Below, one piece after another: positions 35,756 to 45,444 of a stretch of 64,000 bases of DNA. The stretch spans positions 18,731 through 82,730 of the forward strand of contig NZ_JAGDYM010000017.1 of assembly GCF_017565745.1 (NCBI RefSeq), given 5' to 3'. The position numbers and the translations under genes were made by a program. Positions within the stretch are counted from its first letter, which is position 1. Every line of letters begins with the position of its first letter. The DNA is from Leucobacter weissii (GTDB lineage: Bacteria > Actinomycetota > Actinomycetes > Actinomycetales > Microbacteriaceae). The notes beneath the pieces are model-generated. The model was not told where the DNA came from. It did no database searches and saw only the letters and a list, made by a program, of their open reading frames with translations.

Positions 35756-35859
35756 GAGTGTTCTCCAATATCAACAGTCGCTTCAGTGGCGCGGCCCCCG
35801 GGAGGGCGCCGCGTGTGTGGGAACCGTCGGCGCTGGTGCGCGCCGGGTTCACCGCCCCA

Positions 35860-36315
35860 TCACGTGCGACTGATGCAGAGAACGTGCAACGACGGCGCCC
35901 TGGACAGCACCCTGTCGATGAAGCGGGCCACGAGGGAGGACCGAGGCAGGGTGCGCATCCATCCGCGCAGCAGCCGAGGCGGCACCAGGATCAACAGGAT
36001 GAGCAGGAGCGCGAGCACGCACGCCATCGCCATGCCCAGATGGTCACCGCTCCCGCAATCCGTGCATGCACTACCGAGGTCACCTGCCGAGCCACCGGAC
36101 TCGTGCACGCCGCCCGCGCTGTGATGAGCGCCCTCAGTGCCGGTGGCGGAGACCGTTATAGCGGGCGCGTGGGCGGCCGGGGTGCCGTGCAGGTTCAGCG
36201 TGTGCATGGCCAGCAGCCCGACGATGACCGCAGCGACCAGCAACCCTCCGAGCAGCACACACCGGAAGAAGGCCCGGAGGCTCTTCCCGGATCGCGTTGC
36301 TGTTGCGGACACCAT
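35860..36315 (-). CDS. DUF6153-like membrane protein
   Basis: 151 residues: helix 1 near 15-40 (FFRCVLLGGLLVAAVIVGLLA), a His-rich external loop with two Cys in ACTDCGSG, helix 2 near 92-112 (MAMACVLALLLILLILV), and a basic cytoplasmic end with RLLRGWMRTLPR. This two-helix layout with a His/Cys loop is that of DUF6153 proteins found in actinobacterial copper clusters. First gene of the minus-strand trio, 124 nt from the CsoR-type operator. Confidence 0.75.
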   Translation of the reverse strand: MVSATATRSGKSLRAFFRCVLLGGLLVAAVIVGLLAMHTLNLHGTPAAHAPAITVSATGTEGAHHSAGGVHESGGSAGDLGSACTDCGSGDHLGMAMACVLALLLILLILVPPRLLRGWMRTLPRSSLVARFIDRVLSRAPSLHVLCISRT

Positions 36316-36438
36316 GCACCTCAGTTTACGGGCTCACCGTGCCGCTGTCGGCGGCCGGAGTGGTTGGTGCGACCGAGGCTGGCCGCCTCTGTATGCGCGC
36401 TGAACGGACCCTGTTCCGCCAGGTTCCGTCCGAGAGGA

Positions 36439-36455
36439 ATACCCCAGGGGGGTAT
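36439..36455. promoter_or_regulatory. csoR box: CsoR-type copper operator, copy 1
   Basis: ATACCCCAGGGGGGTAT, an inverted repeat of the TACCCC/GGGGTA kind bound by CsoR, between the divergent DUF6153 and MFS starts (36315 and 36500). It shares the flanks GGAAT and, further down, TGTTGGAG with the copy at 41438. Confidence 0.8.
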
Positions 36456-36499
36456 GTTGTTGGAGGTGGGGAAGAGTTCACGAAGGTCAGGAGAATTCG

Positions 36500-37819
36500 A
36501 TGCGCTTGTTCGCGATCCGCGACTTCCGCCACCTGTTCAGTGCGCAGATTATCGCTCTGTTCGGGACGGGGTTGGCGACCGTTGCCCTCGGCCTGCTGGC
36601 CTACGAGCTCGCCGGCCCCAGCGCGGGGGCCGTTCTCGCGACGGCGCTGACGATCAAGATGGTCATGTACGTCTTGATCGCTCCGCTGGCGGCGGCCTAT
36701 GCTGACCGCCTCCCGAAACGGATGTTCCTGACCGTGCTCGACGTGGTGCGCGCGATGGTGGTGCTCGCGTTGCCGTTCGTCACGGAGATCTGGCAGATCT
36801 ACGTCCTCATCGGTGTCTTGCAAGCAGCCTCCGCGGCGTTCACGCCGACGTTCCAGGCAGTGATCCCCGATATCGTGGCCGAGGAGTCCGACTACACCCG
36901 GGCGCTGTCCGCGTCGCAGGTGGCTTACACGATGGAGAGCCTGCTCAGCCCAGTTCTGGCGGCGGTGGCACTGACGTTCATGACGTTCAATTGGCTGTTC
37001 GTGGGCACCTCGGTGGGCTTCGTGCTCTCCGCCGTCCTGGTGCTCTCGACTCGCATCCCGAATGCGGCACCGAGTGGGCACGCGGGTGCGTGGAACCGGG
37101 TCACCTCGGGCGTGAAGGTCTTCTTCAGTGCTCCTCGTCTGCGTGGCGTCATGGCACTGAACGTGGTGGTCGCCGCAGCTGGATCGATCGTGGTGGTCAA
37201 TACGGTCAACTACGTCCGAGATCAACTGGGCGGCACGCAGGCCGATGTCGCCTGGATGCTCGCAGCTTCCGGCGGCGGCACGCTGTTGGTCGCTCTGTTC
37301 CTCCCGCGCGTGCTCGATCGGATCGCCGAGCGGGTCGTGATGATGACCGGTGCCGCGGTCCTACTTGCCGGTGTGCTGGCGGCCGTCGCAATGACCGCCA
37401 TCCAGGCGGCTTCCTGGATGATCACGGCACCGATCTGGGTCGTCATCGGCGGCGGAATGGCCTTGATCGTCACGCCCACCGGACGTGTCATTCGAGGTTC
37501 GGTCGCGAAGCGCGAGCTCCCGGCGGCCTTCGCGGCGCAGTTCTCGCTGTCGCACCTGGCTTGGCTCGTCACCTACCCGATTGCCGGATGGGTCGGCACA
37601 GCGTCCGGCTTCACTCTCGCCTGGTCGATCCTTGCGGCTCTCGCCATCACCGGCGCCATCACGGCGCAGATGCTCTGGCCCCGCGAGAAGAGAACGAAGG
37701 CCATCGTCGCCGGTAGTGACGCAGAAACGGCGACGGGCGACCTGGCGCTCCGTGATGAGACCGAAGCCGCCGAAGGCACCCTCGCGGCATCCCAGTGCTC
37801 CTGCGCACGCACCGCATAA
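36500..37819 (+). CDS. MFS transporter of the copper island
   Basis: 439 residues, twelve hydrophobic helices. It starts MRLFAIRDFRHLFSAQI in the style of MFS_3/EntS exporters; AAAYADRLPKRMFLTVLD is the loop 2-3 motif A, and AFTPTFQAVIPDIV, VRGSVAKRELPAAFAAQFSLSH-like segments (here in GRVIRGSVAKRELP) follow. The tail after the last helix ends QCSCARTA, a Cys pair that could touch metal. CAGGAGA lies 7 nt upstream. Preceded by a CsoR box and followed by a terminator, so it is a single-gene copper-inducible unit; the actual cargo is unknown. Confidence 0.85.
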   Translation: MRLFAIRDFRHLFSAQIIALFGTGLATVALGLLAYELAGPSAGAVLATALTIKMVMYVLIAPLAAAYADRLPKRMFLTVLDVVRAMVVLALPFVTEIWQIYVLIGVLQAASAAFTPTFQAVIPDIVAEESDYTRALSASQVAYTMESLLSPVLAAVALTFMTFNWLFVGTSVGFVLSAVLVLSTRIPNAAPSGHAGAWNRVTSGVKVFFSAPRLRGVMALNVVVAAAGSIVVVNTVNYVRDQLGGTQADVAWMLAASGGGTLLVALFLPRVLDRIAERVVMMTGAAVLLAGVLAAVAMTAIQAASWMITAPIWVVIGGGMALIVTPTGRVIRGSVAKRELPAAFAAQFSLSHLAWLVTYPIAGWVGTASGFTLAWSILAALAITGAITAQMLWPREKRTKAIVAGSDAETATGDLALRDETEAAEGTLAASQCSCARTA

Positions 37820-37828
37820 GCGCGCAGG

Positions 37829-37859
37829 CGGCGGGCGGAACGAATGGTTCCGCCCGCCG
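37829..37859. terminator. Terminator after the MFS gene
   Basis: Perfect 13-bp stem CGGCGGGCGGAAC / GTTCCGCCCGCCG with a 5-nt loop (GAATG), 9 nt after the MFS stop and 42 nt before the convergent oxidoreductase end, so it can serve both directions. Confidence 0.85.
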
Positions 37860-37901
37860 GCGTGTCGTGCTCGCCGGGGCGCCGGCGATCCAGCCTGTCG
37901 A

Positions 37902-39071
37902 TCAGGAGCGAATCGGCGCCCGCTGGTGCAGCCGAGGTATCCAGTCGCGGACGAGGCTGGCGGCGTCGATCCCGGTGAGTGCGACGGGGATATCTCCGAG
38001 GTAGTGAGCCGTGAGCAGCGGGTCGGTGGAGACGAGTCGCGTGCTCGTGCCCAGGGCGGGGTGGCCGACGCCGGTGAGGGTATGCCCATGGATGCGTGCA
38101 GAGAACGCTGAGGACGGTAGGTATATGCCGGGGTCGTCGGCCTGGCCGACGTCGTGCAATAGGGTTCTGGCGGCGTGGATGCCCTGGGCTACCGAGTCGT
38201 CCCAGTGATCAACTCGGTACGAGCCGTGGCGGGGATAGTGGTGCACGGCGACGCCGCCGGCGGCGTAGATGCGCTGACGCGGGGCGACCATGAGCCGCAT
38301 GCGGCTGTCGACGGCGATGCCCTCGGGTCCGCTCCAGGGTGCCGGTGCGGTGGGAACGGTGCCGTGGGCGACGATCGCCAGGTCCCCTTCGGCTCGCGGG
38401 CCGTCGTCGAGGACGACGGTGATGCGGTCGGCGTGGGTGCGGATCGCGGTCGGCGTGCGTCCGAGGTAGGCGGCGTGCTGCGGCAGATGCAGGTTGAGGA
38501 GGCTTCTGGCGGTCTCCTCTCCGAGGGCGCGGGCACCAGGCAGCAGCGATCGGGTGATCAGGGCGACATCATGCCCGGCGTCGGTGAGGAGCGAGGCGGT
38601 CTCCGATGCGACGAGGCCTCCGCCGAGCATCAGCACACGGGCAGGGTGCGTGGTCGCGAGCAGGTCTCGGACCCGGATGGCATCCGCGATCGAGTGCAGG
38701 GCGGTGAGCCGCCCGGCACTGAGAGCTTGGTCTCGGCCGAGGATCGTCTCATCGAGGGTCCATGGCCGACTGCCGCTGGCAATAATGAGCGCGTCGTAGG
38801 TGCGTGACTGCCCGGAGTCAAGGTGTACGTCCCGACTCCGGGGGTCGATGCCGCGCACCGTATCAGCGATCGTCTCCACTCCGGCGGCTGGCAGGGCGGT
38901 CTGCACGGGTTCAAGCAGACCGATGGCCACGCCTTTGTTCACGAGCGTCCGGTTGTACGGCTGTTCACCACTGCGGGTGAACAGGTCGACTTCGATGTCG
39001 ACCCGCGAGGCCTGCAAGGTCTTCGCAGCGGATGTTCCCGCCGCGCCAGCGCCGATGATCCCGACCTTCAT
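37902..39071 (-). CDS. FAD-dependent NAD(P)H oxidoreductase
   Basis: 389 residues with two nucleotide-binding folds: VGIIGAGAAGTSAAKTL at the start (FAD) and VLMLGGGLVASETASLL near 150 (NAD(P)H). ALIIASGSRPW and IYAAGGVAVHHYP, a variant of the usual GD signature, mark a class of ferredoxin/rubredoxin- or nitrite-reductase-like reductases. There is no redox CxxxxC motif, so it is not a mercuric or disulfide reductase. The start overlaps the TetR stop (ATGA); the two are one operon. Role in metal or redox stress is inferred from the setting. Confidence 0.85.
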   Translation of the reverse strand: MKVGIIGAGAAGTSAAKTLQASRVDIEVDLFTRSGEQPYNRTLVNKGVAIGLLEPVQTALPAAGVETIADTVRGIDPRSRDVHLDSGQSRTYDALIIASGSRPWTLDETILGRDQALSAGRLTALHSIADAIRVRDLLATTHPARVLMLGGGLVASETASLLTDAGHDVALITRSLLPGARALGEETARSLLNLHLPQHAAYLGRTPTAIRTHADRITVVLDDGPRAEGDLAIVAHGTVPTAPAPWSGPEGIAVDSRMRLMVAPRQRIYAAGGVAVHHYPRHGSYRVDHWDDSVAQGIHAARTLLHDVGQADDPGIYLPSSAFSARIHGHTLTGVGHPALGTSTRLVSTDPLLTAHYLGDIPVALTGIDAASLVRDWIPRLHQRAPIRS

Positions 39072-39715
39072 CGCGTTCCTTCGTCGGGGCCGGTCTGGGT
39101 GAAGGCCGGCAGCAGGATCGCGTCGATAAACCAGGGCGCATCATCGGGGTCGATGCGGCCGGTGCGCACTTCCTCGGCGGCGCCGTTCATCACCACGTGC
39201 GTGGTGGTCAGCAGCCAGGACACCGGCAGGTCGGCGCGGAAGGCGCCTTCGCGCTGGCCCCGCAGCAGCAGACCGCGCATCCGGGCCTCGGCCTTCTCGT
39301 GCATCTCGCGGATGCGGGCGGCGGGGAGCTCTTTCTGCGCTGCGGCGAGCAATGCGCGGGATTGATCGACCAGGACCCAACTAGAGGCGACGAGCCGCCC
39401 GAACGCTTCGCGTGCATCGCCGTCGAGGGGCACTTCGCGCAGCACGTCTTCGCCGCGTTCCAGGCTGTCGACCAGCGCAGCCTCGATGAGTTCGGCGCGG
39501 GTCTGGAAGTGCCCGTAGAGCGTCACCCGGCCCACGCCCGCCTCGGCGGCGATATCGGCGACCGACGCGTCGGGGTTCTTGCGGATCGCCGTGACCGTCG
39601 CGGCCAGAATCTTCGCCCGGTTGCGCTGTGCATCGGCGCGTTGGTTGGCCGCCCGGTTCGCTGTCGCCGGGCTGCGCCGAGCGCTACCGGTCGCACTGGC
39701 CTTCTTCGTCGGCAT
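39068..39715 (-). CDS. TetR-family regulator
   Basis: 215 residues. A basic N-terminal tail of about 30 residues is followed by the TetR HTH: ILAATVTAIRKNPDASVADIAAEAGVGRVTLYGHFQTRAEL (about 36-76), then a helical ligand domain (EAFGRLVASSWVLVDQS, WLLTTTHVVMNGAAEEV). Divergent from the DHA2 exporter with a symmetrical operator between, and co-transcribed with the FAD enzyme. It should repress both and be released by an unknown, probably toxic, organic ligand. Confidence 0.9.
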   Translation of the reverse strand: MPTKKASATGSARRSPATANRAANQRADAQRNRAKILAATVTAIRKNPDASVADIAAEAGVGRVTLYGHFQTRAELIEAALVDSLERGEDVLREVPLDGDAREAFGRLVASSWVLVDQSRALLAAAQKELPAARIREMHEKAEARMRGLLLRGQREGAFRADLPVSWLLTTTHVVMNGAAEEVRTGRIDPDDAPWFIDAILLPAFTQTGPDEGTR

Positions 39716-39752
39716 GCTCCACCTCTCAACTCGTACGGGAATGTATGAGATA

Positions 39753-39776
39753 GTGTAGCTGTTACAACCTGTACAC
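39753..39776. promoter_or_regulatory. TetR-type operator between tetR and exporter genes
   Basis: 24-bp symmetrical site: outer arms GTGTA / TACAC, inner arms GTT / AAC, with 3-nt spacers and a 2-nt centre. It lies between the divergent starts at 39715 and 39876. Confidence 0.7.
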
Positions 39777-39875
39777 CGATGACCGAGTTACGTGTCGTCG
39801 CCCGACCGGCGGCGGGGCGAAGGAGAGGGGCGACACGGCCATGAACACGACACGCACGACCACGGGAGGTGCGAC

Positions 39876-41435
39876 ATGAGCAACACGAGCACTCCTGCGC
39901 CCAAGGCAGGGGCGAAGCAGTGGTGGGGTCTGGCGATCTTGGTGATCCCCTCGACGCTGCTCTTCATGATGCTGACGATCCTGTTCCTGGCCGCCCCGAA
40001 CCTCGCCGCGGACTTGAACCCGACGAGCACGCAGCTGCTGTGGATTCTCGACATCTACGGCTTCGTCATGGCCGGGTTCCTGGTCGCGATGGGCGTGCTC
40101 GGTGACCGGGTGGGCAAGCGGCTGCTGATGGTCATCGGTGCGATTCTGTTCGCCGCGGTCTCCGTCGCCGCGTCGCTGACCACGATCCCCGAGCTGATGA
40201 TCGTCTGGCGCGCCGTCCTCGGACTGGCAGCGGCGATGATGGTGCCCGCGACGATCGGTCTGATCTTCGTGCTCTTCGCCGACGCGAAGCAGCGCGGCGT
40301 CGCGATCGGCGTCTGGGCCGGTGGCATCTCAGCCGGCGTGGCCCTCGGCCCGCTGCTCAGTGGCCTGCTCTTGGAGACCTTCGGCTGGCAGGCAACCTTC
40401 CTGGTAGCGGTGCCGATCATGGCGATCGTCGCAATCGGTGCACCGCTGCTGGTTCCTGAGCACCGCGACCCGTCGGCGAAGATCGACCTGTTCAGCGCCT
40501 TGCTGCTGGTCGGCGGGCTGCTCGCAATCATCTACGGCATCAAGCGCTTCGCAGCCCAGGAACCCGCATTGCCCTCGATCGGCCTGCTCGCTGTGGGCGC
40601 GTTGATCGGACTGTGGTTCGTGATCCGGCAGTTGCGAGCCGAGAAGCCCCTGCTGGACGTGCGCCTGTTCGCCAACCGCACCGTCTCCGGGGCGTTGGCC
40701 GTGTTCCTGCTGTCGGCGGCGGCACTGGGTGGCGTGTACTCGCTTTTCACCCAGTACCTCCAGCATGTGCAGGGCCTCTCGCCGCTCCAGGCCGGGCTGG
40801 CGATCCTGCCCGCCGCGGCGGTACTGATCGTCGTCTCCACCCTCTCCCCGGTGCTCGCGCGGAAGTTCCGTCCGGGGAACGTGATCGCGATCGGCCTGCT
40901 CACCCAGGTCGTCGGCTACATCCTGTTCACCCAGCTCGACGCAGGCACCGGCCTCGCGCTGGTGATCGCGAGTTTCATCATCACCTACCCCGGCGTCGCG
41001 CCCTCGATGGCACTGACGACCGACCTCGTGGTGAGCTCGGTGCCACCGGAGAAGACGGGCGGCGCCTCGGGGCTCGCGACCACCGCAAATGACCTGGGCA
41101 TCTCGCTCGGCATCGCGGTCATCGGTAGCGTCGGCATCGCCACCTACCGGGGCCGCATCGACGGAAACCTGCCCGAGGGCCTCTCCCCGGAGGCCACGGC
41201 AGCCGCCTCGGACAGCATCGACGGCGCGCTCGCGGCCGCGGCCAATCTTCCGGGTGCGCTGGGCGAGCAACTGGTGAGCGCCGCGCAGGCAGCCTTCGCG
41301 GGCGGGATGAACATGGCCGCCGTCGCCTCGGCCGTCATCGCCGGTGTGGCCGCGATCATCGCCGCGACCCGTCTGCGCCACATCCGCCCCACCGGCGAAG
41401 CGCAGCAGTCCACCGAAGAAGTTCACACCAACTAG
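39876..41435 (+). CDS. DHA2-type (14-helix) MFS multidrug exporter
   Basis: 519 residues with about fourteen hydrophobic helices, the length of QacA/LfrA-like proton antiporters. WILDIYGFVMAGFLVAMGVLGDRVGKRLLM is the helix 1-2 to loop 2-3 region with motif A (GDRVGKR); GVALGPLLSGLLLETFGWQATF is motif C; a long C-terminal part has LATTANDLGISLGIAVIGSV. Start 39876 follows GGGAGGT; an upstream in-frame ATG at 39792 adds a non-family tail. It is under the divergent TetR. Metal transport is unlikely; quaternary or other drugs are the usual cargo. Confidence 0.92.
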   Translation: MSNTSTPAPKAGAKQWWGLAILVIPSTLLFMMLTILFLAAPNLAADLNPTSTQLLWILDIYGFVMAGFLVAMGVLGDRVGKRLLMVIGAILFAAVSVAASLTTIPELMIVWRAVLGLAAAMMVPATIGLIFVLFADAKQRGVAIGVWAGGISAGVALGPLLSGLLLETFGWQATFLVAVPIMAIVAIGAPLLVPEHRDPSAKIDLFSALLLVGGLLAIIYGIKRFAAQEPALPSIGLLAVGALIGLWFVIRQLRAEKPLLDVRLFANRTVSGALAVFLLSAAALGGVYSLFTQYLQHVQGLSPLQAGLAILPAAAVLIVVSTLSPVLARKFRPGNVIAIGLLTQVVGYILFTQLDAGTGLALVIASFIITYPGVAPSMALTTDLVVSSVPPEKTGGASGLATTANDLGISLGIAVIGSVGIATYRGRIDGNLPEGLSPEATAAASDSIDGALAAAANLPGALGEQLVSAAQAAFAGGMNMAAVASAVIAGVAAIIAATRLRHIRPTGEAQQSTEEVHTN

Positions 41436-41437
41436 GA

Positions 41438-41454
41438 ATACCCCTAGGGGGTAT
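41438..41454. promoter_or_regulatory. csoR box: CsoR-type copper operator, copy 2
   Basis: ATACCCCTAGGGGGTAT, almost the same as the copy at 36439 and more symmetrical, 40 nt before copZ. It should control copZ, the His-rich gene, copA and onward to csoR. Confidence 0.85.
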
Positions 41455-41494
41455 CGTGTTGGAGAAGTCATACCCGAGTGAAGGAGTTGGAATC

Positions 41495-41707
41495 ATGACC
41501 ACGACGACCGAGTACCAGGTGACCGGGATGAGCTGCGGGCACTGCGAGACCGCGATCCGCAGCGAGGTCTCCGAGATCCCCGGTGTGACCGGCATCGATG
41601 TCAGCGCCCAGACGGGTCGCCTGGCCGTGACCGCCGAGCAGCCGGTGGACGACGCCGCGGTGATCGCGGCGGTTGATGAGGCTGGCTACGCAGCCGTCAG
41701 GAGCTGA
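41495..41707 (+). CDS. copZ: Copper chaperone CopZ
   Basis: 70 residues, a single HMA domain. YQVTGMSCGHCETAI near 6-20 carries the Cu(I)-binding pair Cys-Gly-His-Cys, the GHC form common in actinobacterial CopZ. The beta-alpha repeat continues to VTAEQPVDDAAVIAAVDEAGY. AAGGAG 9 nt before the ATG at 41495; the upstream in-frame ATG at 41456 overlaps the operator. It would hand copper to CopA encoded one gene downstream. Confidence 0.93.
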   Translation: MTTTTEYQVTGMSCGHCETAIRSEVSEIPGVTGIDVSAQTGRLAVTAEQPVDDAAVIAAVDEAGYAAVRS

Positions 41708-41708
41708 G

Positions 41709-42719
41709 ATGAAGGCACCTGTACGGCTGGGCCTGTACGGGCTGGTCCTCGTGGCCGTGTTCGCCGTGGCTGGATTCACGGCGAACGCGGTCGTCCCCGA
41801 GGAGACCGTGCAGAGCTGGGCAGAAGACACCGCAGACACCACGCACCACGAGGAAGGAGACGCCATGAACGGCGACGAGCATGAAGGACACAATGCCGGC
41901 GCATCGTCGCTGGGCCTGGGCCTCGCTCAGGACGGCTACCAGCTCACCACGGTGACCGCACCGACCGCCACCGGAACCGAGGGCGAGCTGGCGCTGACGG
42001 TCACCGGACCCGATGGCAACCCGGTTACCGATTTCGAGCTGGAGCATGAGAAGGAGCTGCACCTGATCGCCGTCCGCGCTGACGGGCAGCGCTTCCGACA
42101 CGTCCACCCCGAGATGGACGACAACGGCAGGTGGACGATCCCCTGGCAGTGGGATGCCGCGGGCTCGTACCGAGTCTTTGCGGACTTCGTCCCGGCCGAC
42201 ACCGGGGAGGGCATCACGCTCTCGACCTCGGTGCAGGTGGCCGGCGACTACGAGCCTGCACCGGCGACCGGGCCGGTCACCGAGACCACCGTCGACGGCT
42301 TCGACGTTGCTGTGGAGGGTGATCTTGTCGCCGGCTCCGCGTCGGAGTTGACGATCACCGTCACCCGTGACGGCGAGCCGGTCACCGCACTGGAGCCGTA
42401 CCTGGGCGCGTTCGGGCACCTTGTCGCCCTCCGCGATGGCGATCTCGCCTACCTGCACGTCCACCCGCACGGCGACGCGCCCGAGGCCGGCGAGACCTCG
42501 GGGCCGGAGATCGTGTTCGAGGCCACCGCGCCGACGCCCGGTCGGTACCTGCTGTTCCTGGACTTCCAGATCGACGGCGGAGTTCGCACCGCGCCGCTGG
42601 TGATCGACACGACCACCGGTGCGGCCGAGAACGGCGCCGGACATCCCGGAGGCGAGCACTCCGATACCGAGTCGGGCACCGGGGAAGAGCATGAGGAAGG
42701 GGCAGGCCATGGCCACTGA
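41709..42719 (+). CDS. Anchored His-rich metal-binding protein
   Basis: 336 residues, one N-terminal helix (about 7-27), then a mature part with two His clusters: [17 protein letters not shown] near 47-63 and the tail [20 protein letters not shown] with final GHGH. Between lie two beta-sandwich repeats ([17 protein letters not shown] with [28 protein letters not shown]), like YtkA/CopC-type domains with surface His. The gene starts 1 nt after the copZ stop and overlaps copA by 11 nt, so copper buffering outside the membrane is the likely role. Confidence 0.82.
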   Translation: MKAPVRLGLYGLVLVAVFAVAGFTANAVVPEETVQSWAEDTADTTHHEEGDAMNGDEHEGHNAGASSLGLGLAQDGYQLTTVTAPTATGTEGELALTVTGPDGNPVTDFELEHEKELHLIAVRADGQRFRHVHPEMDDNGRWTIPWQWDAAGSYRVFADFVPADTGEGITLSTSVQVAGDYEPAPATGPVTETTVDGFDVAVEGDLVAGSASELTITVTRDGEPVTALEPYLGAFGHLVALRDGDLAYLHVHPHGDAPEAGETSGPEIVFEATAPTPGRYLLFLDFQIDGGVRTAPLVIDTTTGAAENGAGHPGGEHSDTESGTGEEHEEGAGHGH

Positions 42720-45033
42720 CCAGACCACTGGCACCGGTGTCGCCCGTATCGAGTTGCAGATCGGTGGCATGACCTGCGCTTCGTGCGCGAACCGGATCGA
42801 GAAGAAGCTCAACAAGCTCGACGGCGTGACCGCGAGCGTCAATTACGCGACTGAGAAGGCCAGCGTTACCGGCACCGACCTCGACGCCGATGCCCTGATC
42901 GCCGAGGTCGAGAAGACCGGCTACACCGCCGCGCTCCCGAAGCCCGCGAAGGGCTCCGGCGAAGGCTCGGACGAGGAGGGCGAATCCGCCGAGGACGCCG
43001 AGCTGCGCACCCTGCGTCAGCGGCTGATCGGCTCCGCGGTGCTGGCGGTGCCCGTCATCGCGATGGCGATGATCCCGGCCTTGCAGTTCGACTACTGGGG
43101 CTTCGCGTCCCTGGCGCTGGCCGCCCCCGTGGTGGTGTGGGCGGGCTGGCCGTTCCACAAGGCGGCCTGGATGAACCTCCGTCACGGGGCGGCCACGATG
43201 GACACGCTCATCTCGGTCGGCACGACCGCCGCGATGATTTGGTCGATCGTCGCCCTGTTCTTCGGCACTGCCGGCGACCGCGGAGTCGTCCACCCGTTCG
43301 AGTTCACCATCTCCCGTTCCGACGGGCTCGGACACATCTATCTCGAAGTCGCCGCCGGGGTGATCACCTTCATCCTGCTCGGCCGCTACTTCGAGAAGCG
43401 CTCCAAGCGCCGCGCCGGGGCCGCCCTGCGCGCCCTGCTCGAACTCGGCGCGAAGGAAGTCTCCCTCCTGCGCGACGGGCAGGAGCAGCGGGTCTCCATC
43501 GACGAGCTGACGGTCGGCGATGAGTTCGTGGTCCGGCCGGGTGAGAAGATCGCCACGGACGGCACGATCACCTCGGGCAGTTCCGCGATCGACGCTTCCA
43601 TGCTCACCGGCGAATCCGTGCCCGTGGAAGTCGGTGAGGGCGATGCCGTCACCGGCGCGACCGTCAACGCCGGCGGCCGCCTGGTCGTGAAGGCCACCCG
43701 CGTCGGTTCGGATACCCAGCTCGCACAGATGGCGAAGATGGTCGAGGACGCCCAGTCGGGCAAGGCAGAGATCCAGCGCCTCGCCGACCGCGTCTCCGGG
43801 GTGTTCGTGCCCATCGCCATTGCGGTTGCTGTTGCCGCCCTCGGCGCGTGGATCGGGGCCGGGTTCCCGCTCTCGGCCGGCTTCACGGCCGCCGTCGCGG
43901 TGCTGATCATCGCGTGCCCCTGCGCGCTCGGGCTCGCGACGCCGACGGCGCTGCTGGTGGGCACTGGACGGGGTGCGCAGATGGGCGTGCTCATCAAGGG
44001 CCCCGAGACCCTGGAATCGACCCGCAAGGTCGACACGATCGTGCTGGACAAGACCGGCACGGTCACCACCGGCAAGATGACGCTGACCGACGTGATCACC
44101 GCGGACGGCGTGGACCGGGCCGAGCTGCTGCGCCTCGCGGGCGGGCTGGAGGACTACTCCGAGCACCCCATCGCGCAGGCCATCGCCGCCGGCGCCACCA
44201 GCGAGGTCGGTGACCTGCCCGCCCCCGAGTCGTTCGAGAATATCGAGGGCAAGGGCGTGCAGGGCGTCATCGGCGGCCACGCCGTCGTTGCCGGGCGCGA
44301 GTCCCTGTTGGCGGACTGGTCGATCCACCTCGATGAGCGCCTCCGGGCCGCGAAGCAGGCGGCAGAGTCCGAGGGCAAGACTGCGATCGCGGTCGGCTGG
44401 GACGGACAGGCGCGTGGCGTGTTCGTGGTCTCCGATCAGGTCAAGCCCACCAGTGCGCAGGCGATCGCCCAGTTCAAGGAGCTCGGCCTGACCCCGGTGC
44501 TGCTGACCGGTGACAACCAGGCCGTGGCCGAGCAGGTGGCCGCCGAGGTCGGCATCGACCAGGTGATCGCCGAGGTGCTGCCCAAGGACAAGGTCGATGT
44601 CGTCGCACGCCTCCAGGGCGAGGGCAAGGTCGTGGCGATGGTCGGCGATGGCGTCAACGACGCTCCCGCGCTCGCGCAGGCCGATCTGGGGCTCGCGATG
44701 GGCACCGGCACTGATGTGGCGATCGAGGCCGCCGACATCACCCTGGTACGCGGCGACCTGCGCGCCGCGGCCGACGCGATCCGGCTCGCTCGGCGCACAT
44801 TGCGAACGATCAAGACGAACCTGTTCTGGGCCTTCGCCTACAACACCGCCGCGATCCCGCTCGCCGCCTTCGGGCTGCTCAATCCCATGCTCGCGGGCGC
44901 GGCCATGGCCCTGTCGTCCGTGTTCGTCGTGAGCAACAGTCTGCGGCTGCGGACCTTCAAGGCCCGCGCGGACGACACCAGCGCTCCGGCACCCGCCGGA
45001 TCGATGCCGGCTCGCGAGCCGGTGAATGCCTGA
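42709..45033 (+). CDS. copA: Cu(I)-exporting P1B-type ATPase
   Basis: 774 residues. One N-terminal HMA domain with GMTCASC (Cys23, Cys26), eight membrane helices, TGES actuator motif in MLTGESVP near 305, transmembrane [12 protein letters not shown] (CPC 403-405), phosphorylation DKTGT (Asp447), HP motif SEHPIAQAI and hinge [12 protein letters not shown] near 645. The CPC motif and CASC domain mark the P1B-1 Cu(I) group. Start 42709 is chosen for GAGGAAGGGG just upstream. A further in-frame ATG at 42691 is possible. It pumps copper out at the cell membrane, with CopZ as donor. Confidence 0.96.
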   Translation: MATDQTTGTGVARIELQIGGMTCASCANRIEKKLNKLDGVTASVNYATEKASVTGTDLDADALIAEVEKTGYTAALPKPAKGSGEGSDEEGESAEDAELRTLRQRLIGSAVLAVPVIAMAMIPALQFDYWGFASLALAAPVVVWAGWPFHKAAWMNLRHGAATMDTLISVGTTAAMIWSIVALFFGTAGDRGVVHPFEFTISRSDGLGHIYLEVAAGVITFILLGRYFEKRSKRRAGAALRALLELGAKEVSLLRDGQEQRVSIDELTVGDEFVVRPGEKIATDGTITSGSSAIDASMLTGESVPVEVGEGDAVTGATVNAGGRLVVKATRVGSDTQLAQMAKMVEDAQSGKAEIQRLADRVSGVFVPIAIAVAVAALGAWIGAGFPLSAGFTAAVAVLIIACPCALGLATPTALLVGTGRGAQMGVLIKGPETLESTRKVDTIVLDKTGTVTTGKMTLTDVITADGVDRAELLRLAGGLEDYSEHPIAQAIAAGATSEVGDLPAPESFENIEGKGVQGVIGGHAVVAGRESLLADWSIHLDERLRAAKQAAESEGKTAIAVGWDGQARGVFVVSDQVKPTSAQAIAQFKELGLTPVLLTGDNQAVAEQVAAEVGIDQVIAEVLPKDKVDVVARLQGEGKVVAMVGDGVNDAPALAQADLGLAMGTGTDVAIEAADITLVRGDLRAAADAIRLARRTLRTIKTNLFWAFAYNTAAIPLAAFGLLNPMLAGAAMALSSVFVVSNSLRLRTFKARADDTSAPAPAGSMPAREPVNA

Positions 45034-45069
45034 TCCATCCGTCATCGACACAACACGAAAGGAAGCACG

Positions 45070-45339
45070 ATGACTGCACACGAGAACCTGAACCTGACCG
45101 ACACCTCCTCCGGCGGTGGGAGCTGCTGCGGACACACACCCAGTGAGGAGGCCATCGCTCAGACTCCGGCCGAGGAGATGACCGAATGCAAGGTGATGGC
45201 CGGCACCCCGGTCGTCAAGGCGCAAGCGGAGGAAGCCGGTCTCTACCGCGACTACCAGGGCCAGCGGTACTGGTTCTGCTGCGCCGCCTGTGGACCCCTG
45301 TTCGACGCTGATCCCGACCGCTACGCGAACGCCGCCTGA
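45070..45339 (+). CDS. YHS-domain small protein
   Basis: 89 residues. The N-terminus has a GSCCGHTPSEE cysteine/His patch. The C-terminal part is a YHS domain: TECKVMAGTPVVKAQAEEAGLYRDYQGQRYWFCCAACGPLFDADP, cited in part as CKVMAGTPV and FCCAACGPLF, where the Cys residues replace the usual motif Cys and suit metal binding. 36 nt after copA with AAAGGAAG upstream, followed by a strong terminator. A copper-binding carrier is likely. Confidence 0.85.
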   Translation: MTAHENLNLTDTSSGGGSCCGHTPSEEAIAQTPAEEMTECKVMAGTPVVKAQAEEAGLYRDYQGQRYWFCCAACGPLFDADPDRYANAA

Positions 45340-45347
45340 CGGCATCT

Positions 45348-45392
45348 GGTTCCGCGCTCCCGTCGAGCAGACGTGCACGGGAGCGCGGAACC
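45348..45392 (+). terminator. Hairpin after the YHS gene
   Basis: Perfect 16-bp stem, left arm 45348-45363 (GGTTCCGCGCTCCCGT), right arm 45377-45392, with a 13-nt loop. It lies 8 nt after the YHS stop and 52 nt before copB, so copB and csoR may depend on readthrough or their own promoter. Confidence 0.8.
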
Positions 45393-45444
45393 TTCGCCCC
45401 GGTCTCGCATCTGGGCTGGGGTGACGAACGAAGGAGACGAGACC

